From the NCBI GenBank assembly GCA_041831635.1, contig JBHASY010000078.1, positions 1-10,307 on the forward strand: 10,307 nt of DNA, written 5' to 3'. This document shows, piece by piece, positions 1 to 6,193 of the stretch (positions are counted from its first letter, which is position 1; each line of letters opens with the position of its first letter). The notes below the pieces were generated by a model. That model was not told the origin of the DNA, did not search any database, and saw only the letters and a list, made by a program, of their open reading frames with translations. Both the position numbers and the translations under genes were made by a program. This DNA is from Acetoanaerobium sp041831635 (lineage in GTDB: Bacteria; Bacillota; Clostridia; Peptostreptococcales; Filifactoraceae).

Positions 1-322
1 GGGGTTTTCACTTCTGTATTAAGGCCTTTAATAGAACTAGAATAGAATGTAAAGTATATAAAAACAAGCTATTGAAATCAACGTTAAATATCCTTTAATA
101 GAACTAGAATAGAATGTAAAGATTTCCGCTACTGCGACTGCCGGACTTGCAGGATTAACCTTTAATAGAACTAGAATAGAATGTAAAAGTTGTTTCTATA
201 TTATCAAGATAAGAAAAAAACATTTCACTTTAATAGAACTAAAATAGAATGTAAATTCAATTATAGGGGTAGGAGAGAAAAGACCTGAGTTTGACTTTAA
301 TAGAACTAGAATGGAATTGTGA
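1..322 (+). CRISPR. Trailer end of a CRISPR array, probably type I-B
   Basis: Five copies of a 28-29 bp repeat start at 26, 93, 160, 228 and 295, a period of 67-68 bp. Each begins CTTTAATAGAAC and the intact ones end GAATGTAAA. Copies 1-3 are identical over 28 bp. Copy 4 has one G-to-A change and copy 5 has a damaged 3' half. Four complete spacers of 39-40 nt lie at 54-92, 121-159, 188-227 and 256-294; positions 1-25 are part of a fifth. Decay toward the right, and a repeat 3' end like the 8-nt 5' handle of type I-B crRNAs, indicate plus-strand transcription with the leader off the left edge. The repeat resembles clostridial I-B repeats such as that of C. difficile. No cas gene is in the window, so the subtype is inferred from the repeat alone. 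Confidence 0.95.
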
Positions 323-652
323 GTACTATGTAGTATTTTCACCAAAATATAGAAGAAAAGTATTTTATGGAGAAAAAAGGAAGCAATAAGGGATATAATA
401 AGAACATTGTATCAGTGGAACGGTGTTGAAATCATAGAAGGAGAAGTTTGTCCGGATCATATACATCTATTACTTAGTATACCGCCTAAAATTAGTGTAT
501 TAAGTTTATGGGTTATCTGAAAGGCAAAAGTATTCAAAAATACGAAAAAATGAAGTTTGCATATAGAAATAGAGAGTTTTGGTGTAAAGGATATAGAAAA
601 TGATCAAATAAGTATTTTTGATCCGAGAGACCCGTTTACGGGTAGCAAATAA
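312..652 (+). pseudogene. tnpA: Decayed IS200/IS605-family TnpA (Y1 HUH transposase)
   Basis: Translation across frames gives a recognisable IS200/IS605 TnpA: WNCEYYVVFSPKYRRKVFYG, then a stretch with CPDHIHLLLSIPPK, then MGYLKGKS, FWCKGY and a C-terminus DPRDPFTGSK before TAA at 650-652. The HUH metal-binding motif (His-Ile-His) is at 458-466. The gene cannot be functional. It lacks its start and first residues, where homology begins inside the last CRISPR repeat. It has apparent one-base deletions near 381-383 and 506-508. It also lacks the segment between FWCKGY (ending near 594) and the C-terminal tail, which in this family carries the catalytic tyrosine helix. Intact relatives are about 130-150 residues. 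No tnpB partner is visible. Family assignment is firm; the exact subgroup is not determined. Confidence 0.88.
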
Positions 653-752
653 AAAAATGCATGGCTGGCAGGTCAATAAAAAGCAAACGTGTGTGCTGCC
701 AGTTAAGATAGGGCTACGCCCGAAAGTGAAAAACCACCGGCTATGCCGGTGG
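653..752 (+). mobile_element. Structured right end of the IS200/IS605 element
   Basis: Just after the tnpA stop there are three successive stem-loops: 665-671 pairing with 696-702 (CTGGCAG/CTGCCAG), 711-714 with 718-721 (GGGC/GCCC), and a perfect 8-bp stem 734-741/745-752 with a 3-nt loop. Subterminal hairpins at the ends are the recognition structures of IS200/IS605 TnpA, so this is read as the element's right end, better preserved than the gene. The exact cleavage site cannot be defined without an empty-site comparison. The matching left end is not visible, because the CRISPR array occupies that position. Confidence 0.65.
729..752 (-). terminator. Intrinsic-terminator-like hairpin ending the minus-strand genes
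   Basis: Read on the minus strand, the GC-rich 8-bp stem (752-745 with 741-734) is followed directly by five T residues (733-729), the form of a rho-independent terminator. It lies 4 bp past the last in-frame stop of the broken gene at 757. The same hairpin is the presumed right-end hairpin of the IS remnant, so terminator function is inferred and may be coincidental. Confidence 0.5.
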
Positions 753-756
753 ATAT

Positions 757-1408
757 TTATTTTATTGAATTATAGGCTACTTCATTTTCTTTTACTATAT
801 TTGGAAGAAGAGGATATACATATTCAAAAAAGTAGTCTTGTTCTATATACCATCCAAAACTACCTATACCTTCCATCGGAATACCTGACACTAAATCATA
901 TCCATGCATTATAGAATTATGATCAAGTGTATAAGGGAGAACATCCATAGGTTCTTCCGTCAATGTTATAAGCTTTGATATCGATTTTTTCACCATTGAT
1001 CTCAATTGGATAGGTTACTTCCAATGCTGTCTTTGTATTGTTATTAAGTGCAAAGATATTTGTATCGGACTTTAAGAAAAATACCTTGCAGCTGCTGATT
1101 ATGAAGATCATAATTAAGCCTGCTCTTTTCCTTATCTATATCCGGATTAGTCTTGCTTAGCAAACCTAGCAGATAAATCTCTTCCCCAGATATTTGCTAA
1201 TATCCTCGTTTGAAGATGTAGGAGTAACTAAAACTTCCCTACCTGTTTCTTCAAAAATTACAAGCACCTCGCACTGACCCGACTTAAAAAATTTTCTGAC
1301 AGTTTCTTCAAGAATTTTTCTTATTTTTATCATATCTTTTTTCTTTTTTTCATATTCCTTAGTAAAATAACTTCCTTTTAGGGTAATTATTTTTATATAT
1401 CTGTTCAT
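757..1408 (-). pseudogene. Frameshifted gene of unknown function (about 215 codons before decay)
   Basis: Three reading frames join end to end to give one plausible protein of about 215 residues. Frame A (from 1408) ends with SNEDISKYLG. Frame B continues from about 1187 with EEIYLLGLLSKTNPDIDKEK and runs to GIFLK. Frame C continues from about 1072 with SDTNIFALNNNTK, then INGEKIDIKAYNI. The last frame (back in a third register, within 1014-920) carries EEPMDVLPYTLDHNS and ends EVAYNSIK with TAA at 757-759. The implied lesions are one base lost in a G run near 1186, one extra A near 1072, and one extra base (or two lost) between 1014 and 920. I do not recognise the family. No signal peptide is seen. 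It starts 13 bp after the transglutaminase-like gene and was probably cotranscribed with it. Programmed frameshifting or sequencing error are alternatives. Confidence 0.55.
1166..1408 (-). CDS. Hypothetical 80-residue protein, probable N-terminal remnant of a longer gene
   Basis: The ATG at 1408 follows a strong GGAGG ribosome binding site with 4-nt spacing (sequence GGAGGTAAT before ATG). This start is preferred over the upstream in-frame ATG at 1501, which lies inside the transglutaminase-like gene. The 80-residue product begins MNRYIKIITLKG. It has a lysine-rich helical stretch at about 18-40, then a beta-like segment (CEVLVIFEETGREVLVTP, about 46-63), and ends KYLGKRFIC. I recognise no domain, signal peptide or membrane segment. 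Continuation of plausible protein sequence in the next frame past 1187 suggests the stop is the result of a frameshift, so this is probably the surviving 5' part of the broken gene described at 757-1408. Confidence 0.5.
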   Translation of the reverse strand: MNRYIKIITLKGSYFTKEYEKKKKDMIKIRKILEETVRKFFKSGQCEVLVIFEETGREVLVTPTSSNEDISKYLGKRFIC

Positions 1409-1421
1409 ATTACCTCCGGCT

Positions 1422-2210
1422 TTATTTAGCAAATGGGAATATGTTCTTATCCCAAGTATGAGTTTTTGAGATTTGTTCACTAGTAAGCATAAGATACTCA
1501 TGGCTTACATAATCTAATGGTTTCTTAAATCCACCCTTATATACAGGGTCATTCCAGGTCACATCCAAGTGATACCATGAGTTGTTATACTTAACTAAAT
1601 TCCACATATGATCTTCATCACCTGCGACTCCACTTATGATTCTGGATTCTATTTTTGCATAGGACAGCATTTTGTAAGTTAAAAATGAATATCCTTCACA
1701 AAGCGACGATTTGCTAAAAACAGCATAGTATGCAGAATTTTTTTGATAACTGGTGTCATACTCTACGTGTTTAACTATGGTATCATTTATAAATTTAATT
1801 ATTTCTAAATTATTATGATTTTGTGCTAAAAAAGGATCCATAGTCTTTTTTATCCATTCGTCAACTTTTGCACTTTCATCCGGTGACATACGGTAATCTA
1901 AGTTTATAACTAAATTTGCAGATTTTCCTATCACGTTCCCGCTCATACTGATAGAGTAGATATCCATATTACTTTGGTAAAAAACTATATTTGAAATATG
2001 ATCAAATATCTTCTGCGACTGATTTTCATTAAAATTTTTTAGATTTATGCTTATTTTACGATTTCTACCGGTTACATTTTTGATAAGCTCGGTACGAAAC
2101 TCTTCGTTTTGAAATAACTTATTAGTGTCATAATTTATTTTGTCAAAAGCAAAAGAATTAGAAGGGATTGTTAAAAGAGCAATCGTCATAACTAAAATAA
2201 ATTTTTTCAT
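1422..2210 (-). CDS. Secreted transglutaminase-like superfamily protein
   Basis: The 262-residue product starts with a signal peptide (MKKFILVMTIALLTIPSNSF, probable cleavage near Ala21), so it is probably exported. The C-terminal half shows the transglutaminase/papain-like core: Cys171 in SLCEGYS, His201 in GDEDHMWNLV and Asp216 in YHLDVTWND. These are the expected Cys-His-Asp triad, with the family's typical aromatic residues. The region at about 30-130 is not recognised. Bacterial members act as cysteine proteases or peptidases at the cell envelope more often than as cross-linking enzymes; the substrate here is unknown. AGGA about 5 nt before the ATG supports the start. It is the first gene of a two-gene minus-strand unit whose second gene is broken, and its promoter candidate is the inverted repeat at 2257-2303. 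Confidence 0.85.
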   Translation of the reverse strand: MKKFILVMTIALLTIPSNSFAFDKINYDTNKLFQNEEFRTELIKNVTGRNRKISINLKNFNENQSQKIFDHISNIVFYQSNMDIYSISMSGNVIGKSANLVINLDYRMSPDESAKVDEWIKKTMDPFLAQNHNNLEIIKFINDTIVKHVEYDTSYQKNSAYYAVFSKSSLCEGYSFLTYKMLSYAKIESRIISGVAGDEDHMWNLVKYNNSWYHLDVTWNDPVYKGGFKKPLDYVSHEYLMLTSEQISKTHTWDKNIFPFAK

Positions 2211-2256
2211 TTTATTCCTACTTTCTAATAATAAACAACAAGGGAAAATATTATAG

Positions 2257-2303
2257 TTTTCTGATATAATATATAAGGCTACTATATATATTATATCAGA
2301 AAA
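2257..2303. promoter_or_regulatory. Perfect 19-bp inverted repeat with two opposed extended -10 promoters
   Basis: Positions 2257-2275 are the exact reverse complement of 2285-2303, around a 9-nt centre. Each arm holds TGATATAAT, a consensus extended -10 element: 2262-2270 on the plus strand and 2298-2290 on the minus strand. Expected starts are near 2277 (toward the MBL gene at 2330) and near 2283 (toward the transglutaminase-like gene at 2210), so the two start points face each other and nearly coincide. No good -35 box is visible for either, as is allowed for extended -10 promoters. The symmetry could also be a dimeric repressor site. The inverted repeat is seen directly; promoter function is inferred. 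Confidence 0.65.
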
Positions 2304-2329
2304 AACGAGTTTTAAAATGAGGTAATATT

Positions 2330-3232
2330 ATGGAGATTACAAAAATTAGTGGAAAAAGTGGATTTATAAAAGGCGGAACGAACACGGGGGTATATACATT
2401 TAAAGATAAATCTGTACTTATCATAGATCCGGGTTTATCATCTGCAAGGGGAAACAGGATAAGTGAAATGCTTAAAGAGCATTCGCTTAGGGCAAGATAT
2501 TGCATTACTACCCATGAACATCTAGACCATTTTGAAGCATATAGCAGTATCAAAAATAATTTTACGGGCTGTGGTTTTTTCTGTTCCGAAAATACTAAAA
2601 AATTTCTTCAAAGCCCTAAATTTTTTACGACATACATTTATGGAGCAAATCCTCATAAAAAATTGTTGGGAAATACAAAGGCTCAGGTGTTTGATTTTGA
2701 AGTAGAGGACACAATTAAACAAGGTCAGTTTAAATTTTCTGATATAAAATTTCAAGTTTATGAACTGTCGGGGCACAGCAGCGGAGATATAGGTATTTTA
2801 ACTCCGGATAAGGTGTTTTATATCGGAGATGCATTATTTGATTATCATATAATGAAAAAATACGATTTTCCTTTTATTTTTGATGTAGAAAAATACTTGA
2901 AAAGCCTTGATACGATAGATGAAGTAGATTTTGACTACTGTGTTATAGGTCATAGCAAATTTGTTTACGATAAAGACGAAACTACTGATATAGTAAAGAA
3001 AAATAAAGATAATGTAAATAGATACATAGATGAAATTTATAATCTTTTGGAACGCCCATATACCAGAGAGGAACTTTTAAGCAAGATAATAATGGATAAC
3101 GATTTAAAGCTGGATTATAAGGAGTACCATTATTATTATTCGACACTCGGTTCTATGCTGACTTTGTTGATAAACAATGATAAAATCGAATACGAGGTCG
3201 AAAACGGCTTAGTGTATTACTATAAACTTTAA
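2330..3232 (+). CDS. MBL-fold (metallo-beta-lactamase superfamily) metal hydrolase
   Basis: The 300-residue product has the MBL signature: THEHLDH (His62, His64, Asp66, His67), a second metal His in LSGHSSGD (His149), the bridging Asp in YIGDALF (Asp167) and a late His in CVIGHSK (His208). This is a complete two-metal site in the usual order. The N-terminal strands (about 1-35, ending LIIDPG) are typical of the glyoxalase II-like branch. The C-terminal part (about 215-300) looks like the helical, winged-helix-like tail of many uncharacterised MBL hydrolases. There is no signal peptide, so it is probably cytoplasmic; the substrate is unknown. GAGG 7 nt before the ATG supports the start. It leads the plus-strand group, with 21 bp to relQ. 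It lacks the beta-CASP features of RNases and the Rieske or flavin partners of other MBL types. Confidence 0.88.
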   Translation: MEITKISGKSGFIKGGTNTGVYTFKDKSVLIIDPGLSSARGNRISEMLKEHSLRARYCITTHEHLDHFEAYSSIKNNFTGCGFFCSENTKKFLQSPKFFTTYIYGANPHKKLLGNTKAQVFDFEVEDTIKQGQFKFSDIKFQVYELSGHSSGDIGILTPDKVFYIGDALFDYHIMKKYDFPFIFDVEKYLKSLDTIDEVDFDYCVIGHSKFVYDKDETTDIVKKNKDNVNRYIDEIYNLLERPYTREELLSKIIMDNDLKLDYKEYHYYYSTLGSMLTLLINNDKIEYEVENGLVYYYKL

Positions 3233-3253
3233 TATTGTGAAGGGGGCGATATT

Positions 3254-4048
3254 ATGGAATTTAATCAATGGAAAATTTTGCTCACTCCCTATGAATATGC
3301 TGTAGAGGAATTGAAAGTAAAATTTAAAAATATTCGAAAAGAATTGATAGATATTGGCGAATATTCTCCGATTGAATTTGTTACAGGTAGAGTGAAAAAA
3401 ATATCCTCTATCATAGATAAAGCTAAAAGATTGGAGATAGAATTAAATGAAGCAAGTGAAAAAATTGAAGATATTGCGGGAATAAGGATAATGTGTCAAT
3501 TTGTTGAGGACATATATACAGTGGCTTCTTATATAAGAACTCGTGAAGATATGGAAGTTATTAACGAAAAAGACTATATTAAAAATGATAAATCCAGCGG
3601 ATATAGAAGTTACCATGTGATAATAAGATATCCGGTTCAAACCATATCAGGTCCGGTGAACATACTTGCAGAAATTCAAATTAGGACTTTATCTATGAAT
3701 TTTTGGGCGACTATAGAACATTCTTTGAAATACAAATATAATCATTATCTTCCGTCTGATATAGCTCAAAGACTCAGACGAGCAGCAGATGCAGCGTTTA
3801 ATCTGGATCAAGAGATGAGCATAATCAGAGAAGACATAATGAGGGCACAATTATTATTTGAAATGAAATCAGTAACTGTACAAGACATACTATATAATAT
3901 TCAAGAACTCCGAGAACTTGGGCATATAGACGAAGCTAGGGATTTTAAGCGTAGGTTTGATGAATTAAAAAACGGATCTGAAATGGATGATATAATAGTT
4001 CTCAGAAATGAACTCAACAGTCGTGTATACCAATTAAAGAAACTGTAA
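3254..4048 (+). CDS. relQ: Small alarmone synthetase RelQ (GTP pyrophosphokinase, SAS1 type)
   Basis: This enzyme transfers pyrophosphate from ATP to GTP or GDP to make (p)ppGpp. The 264-residue product matches the RelQ/YjbM family closely from its first residues: SPIEFVTGRVK (38-48), the metal-binding EDIAGIRIMCQF (72-83, Asp73), SSGYRSYH (114-121), EIQIRT (140-145, catalytic Glu140) and MNFWATIEHSLKYKY (148-162). There is no HD hydrolase domain and no TGS or ACT domain, so it is a synthetase-only protein, expected to work as a tetramer allosterically activated by pppGpp. Typical RelQ is about 210 residues; this one has roughly 50 extra helical, charged residues at the C-terminus (about 205-264). 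GAAGGGGG upstream of the ATG is a strong ribosome binding site. It is probably cotranscribed with the MBL gene. Confidence 0.93.
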   Translation: MEFNQWKILLTPYEYAVEELKVKFKNIRKELIDIGEYSPIEFVTGRVKKISSIIDKAKRLEIELNEASEKIEDIAGIRIMCQFVEDIYTVASYIRTREDMEVINEKDYIKNDKSSGYRSYHVIIRYPVQTISGPVNILAEIQIRTLSMNFWATIEHSLKYKYNHYLPSDIAQRLRRAADAAFNLDQEMSIIREDIMRAQLLFEMKSVTVQDILYNIQELRELGHIDEARDFKRRFDELKNGSEMDDIIVLRNELNSRVYQLKKL

Positions 4049-4111
4049 ACAAAAAATGATAGGAAAACAGGTTACGTTTTTTGATAGGATTTATTAACAT
4101 AAGGAGAGTCA

Positions 4112-4804
4112 ATGAAAATATATGCTATAGGGGATCTTCATCTTTCAAGCAGTACGGACAAGTCCATGGATAAATTCGGGTGGACTAATCATAAGGAAAG
4201 GATATTTGAAGATTGGGAAAAGAGAGTAAAGTCGCAAGATTTAGTGCTTTTGGCAGGAGATACCTCGTGGGCACTTCATTTAGAAGATGCAAAGCAGGAT
4301 TTGCAAGAGATTGCAAATCTTTCAGGAACTAAAGTGTTCATAAAAGGAAACCATGATTATTGGTGGAGCAGTCTAAACAAAATGAATAAACTATATGAAA
4401 ATATGATTTTTATTCATAATAGCGTTTTCGTTTTTGGAGATTATGCGATTTGTGGAACAAGAGGGTGGATTTGTCCTAATGAATTAAAGTTTACACAAGA
4501 AGACTTAAAAATTTATGAAAGAGAAGCCGGGAGATTCAAAAACTCATTAGAAATGGCAAAGAATACTAGGGCTAAGAATATCATAGCTATGCTACATTAT
4601 CCTCCGACAAATGAAAAATTTGAAAATTCGTTGTTCACAGATCTTATCACAGAGTATAATGTTAATAAAGTGGTTTATGGACATCTTCATGGTGAGGATT
4701 TTTTTAATATGGGAATTCAAGGGATAGTAGGTAATGTCGAATATTCTTTGGTATCCTGCGATTACTTGGATTTTAAGTTAAAAGAGTTGATAAAACTTGG
4801 ATGA
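4112..4804 (+). CDS. Calcineurin-like metallophosphoesterase
   Basis: The 230-residue product carries every block of the metallophosphoesterase fold: IGDLHL (Asp8, His10), LLAGDTSW (Asp50), KGNHDYWW (Asn80, His81), MLHYPP (His162) and VYGHLHGE (His191, His193). These residues form the two-metal active site. There is no signal peptide or membrane segment, so it is cytoplasmic. The GNHDYWW variant and the overall length recall a group of uncharacterised Firmicutes phosphohydrolases (I believe COG1768), for which I know no established substrate. AAGGAGAG at 4101-4107, 4-5 nt before ATG, supports the start. It lies 63 bp after relQ and 82 bp before the phosphofructokinase gene, on the same strand with no terminator between, so cotranscription is likely. 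Any role in alarmone or nucleotide turnover is speculation from position. Confidence 0.88.
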   Translation: MKIYAIGDLHLSSSTDKSMDKFGWTNHKERIFEDWEKRVKSQDLVLLAGDTSWALHLEDAKQDLQEIANLSGTKVFIKGNHDYWWSSLNKMNKLYENMIFIHNSVFVFGDYAICGTRGWICPNELKFTQEDLKIYEREAGRFKNSLEMAKNTRAKNIIAMLHYPPTNEKFENSLFTDLITEYNVNKVVYGHLHGEDFFNMGIQGIVGNVEYSLVSCDYLDFKLKELIKLG

Positions 4805-4886
4805 ATTACAAAAAACAAATTTTAAATTACTAAATGGCTTACAGACAAAATATTTTTGAAAATTATTTTGAAAGGGGAGAATGGTT

Positions 4887-6107
4887 ATGGTACTGAAAGG
4901 CAAGGTCGTAATAGCTCAAGGTGGAGGACCGACAGCAGTTATAAATCAATCTTTGGTCGGTGCGGCTTTAGAATCCAGAAAATTTTCTCAAGTAGACAGG
5001 GTATATGGAGCGGTGCATGGAGTTAGAGGGATAATAAACGAGGATTTTCTTGATTTAACTCAGGAGACTACTCATAATCTTGAATGTGTTGCAAACACTC
5101 CGTCATCTGCACTATTTTCTACCAGAGACAAACCTGATGAAAAATATTGCAAGGAGATCTTCGAGGTTTTAAAAGCGCATGATGTTAGATATTTCTTTTA
5201 CATAGGTGGAAATGACTCGGCATCAACCGTAAATATAGTTAATGAAAATGCAAAAAAATCATCATATGAGTTTAGAGCTATACATATTCCTAAAACTATA
5301 GATAACGACCTTTTGATAAACGACCATACTCCCGGATATGGCTCGGCTGCAAAGTTTGTTTCTCAGGCATTTAACGGAGTTGATCTGGATAACAGAGCAC
5401 TTCCGGGGGTATACATAGGGGTGGTTATGGGAAGAGATGCAGGTTTTTTAACTGCAGCTTCCGCAATGGCTCAAAAATTTCCTGACGACGGACCGCATCT
5501 GATATACTTGCCTGAAGTTCCATTTGACAAAGAAAAGTTTTTAACAGATGTAAAAGAAACCTATAGAAAATATGGAAGATGTGTTGTGGCTGTATCGGAG
5601 GGAATAAAAAACGAAGACGGAATTCCTGTAGCAAAGGAACTTATGAGTAAGGTGGAGTACGACGCTCATGGGAATATAGTCCTTTCTGCTACCGGAGCAC
5701 TAGGAGAAAGTCTGGCAAGCTATGTAAAAGAAAACCTAGGAATAAGTAGGGTTCGTTCAGATACTTTCGGATATTTGCAAAGGTCATTTATGGGCTGTGT
5801 TTCCGAGGTAGACCAGCACGAGGCCAGAGAAGTAGGAGAAAAAGCTGCACAGTTTGCTCTTTGGCATAATATGGACGGTTCTATCACTATACATAGAACA
5901 GGAGATTATTCAGTAGATTACAGACTTACGGGTTTAGATAAAGTTGCAAAATACACAAAGTCTATGCCCGAGCATTTTATAAACAAAGAAGGAAACCACG
6001 TAACAGAAGCTTTCAAAAATTATCTAAGACCTCTTATAGGGCAAGATCCGTTTACAGCACAGTTGCTTAGAGCACCTAAAGTGGATAAAATACTTAAAAA
6101 TACGTAA
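4887..6107 (+). CDS. pfp: 6-phosphofructokinase, probably pyrophosphate-dependent
   Basis: This catalyses phosphorylation of fructose 6-phosphate to fructose 1,6-bisphosphate. Numbered from the Met at 4887 (406 residues): phosphate-binding AQGGGPTAVINQS (10-22), IGGNDS (106-111), PKTIDNDL (135-142) and MGRDAGFL (181-188). In ATP-dependent PFKs these motifs are GGDGS and PGTIDND. An Asp in place of the second Gly, together with Lys in PKTIDND, marks pyrophosphate users, so PPi is the likely donor; length (about 400 versus 320) fits that long clade too. The GGND form, with Asn for the usual first Asp, should be noted. An ATG at 4881 is in frame, but the AAGGGGAG site ends one base before it; 4887 has proper 7-nt spacing and is preferred. 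A strong terminator follows at 6134. Confidence 0.9.
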   Translation: MVLKGKVVIAQGGGPTAVINQSLVGAALESRKFSQVDRVYGAVHGVRGIINEDFLDLTQETTHNLECVANTPSSALFSTRDKPDEKYCKEIFEVLKAHDVRYFFYIGGNDSASTVNIVNENAKKSSYEFRAIHIPKTIDNDLLINDHTPGYGSAAKFVSQAFNGVDLDNRALPGVYIGVVMGRDAGFLTAASAMAQKFPDDGPHLIYLPEVPFDKEKFLTDVKETYRKYGRCVVAVSEGIKNEDGIPVAKELMSKVEYDAHGNIVLSATGALGESLASYVKENLGISRVRSDTFGYLQRSFMGCVSEVDQHEAREVGEKAAQFALWHNMDGSITIHRTGDYSVDYRLTGLDKVAKYTKSMPEHFINKEGNHVTEAFKNYLRPLIGQDPFTAQLLRAPKVDKILKNT

Positions 6108-6133
6108 AAGTAATTCCATAAAAAGACACTTTG

Positions 6134-6184
6134 CCTCTCAGATACACAGATTGGAAAACAAAATCAGTATCTGAGAGGTTTTTT
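6134..6184 (+). terminator. Rho-independent terminator of the plus-strand gene group
   Basis: A perfect 12-bp stem (6134-6145 with 6167-6178, CCTCTCAGATAC/GTATCTGAGAGG) with a 21-nt loop is followed by six T residues at 6179-6184. It begins 26 bp after the phosphofructokinase stop. On the minus strand the stem lacks an immediate T run, so it would be at best a weak terminator for the convergent ybaN-like gene. Confidence 0.93.
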
Positions 6185-6193
6185 ATTATAAAG

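Noticed and set aside
618..914. 98-codon open frame on the plus strand
   Set aside because: It starts within the tnpA C-terminal region in another frame, crosses the IS right-end hairpins, and then runs antisense to the better-supported minus-strand gene. It has no ribosome binding site or recognisable protein.
1408..1501. Upstream in-frame start for the 80-residue protein, extending it to 111 residues
   Set aside because: The extension lies inside the 3' end of the transglutaminase-like gene in another frame, while the internal ATG at 1408 has a near-ideal GGAGG site.
2296..2776. Two minus-strand open frames opposite the MBL-fold gene (2296-2553 and 2522-2776)
   Set aside because: They lie wholly or mostly antisense to a gene with complete active-site motifs, and neither has protein features or a convincing start.
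3443..3640. 65-codon minus-strand frame inside relQ
   Set aside because: It is fully antisense to the conserved RelQ catalytic core and shows no ribosome binding site.
4049..4111. Possible internal promoter or terminator between relQ and the metallophosphoesterase gene
   Set aside because: The T run near 4078-4082 has no GC stem before it, and no -35/-10 pair with usable spacing is seen.
5425..5634. 69-codon minus-strand frame inside the phosphofructokinase gene
   Set aside because: It is fully antisense to conserved PFK coding sequence and is explained as a shadow frame.
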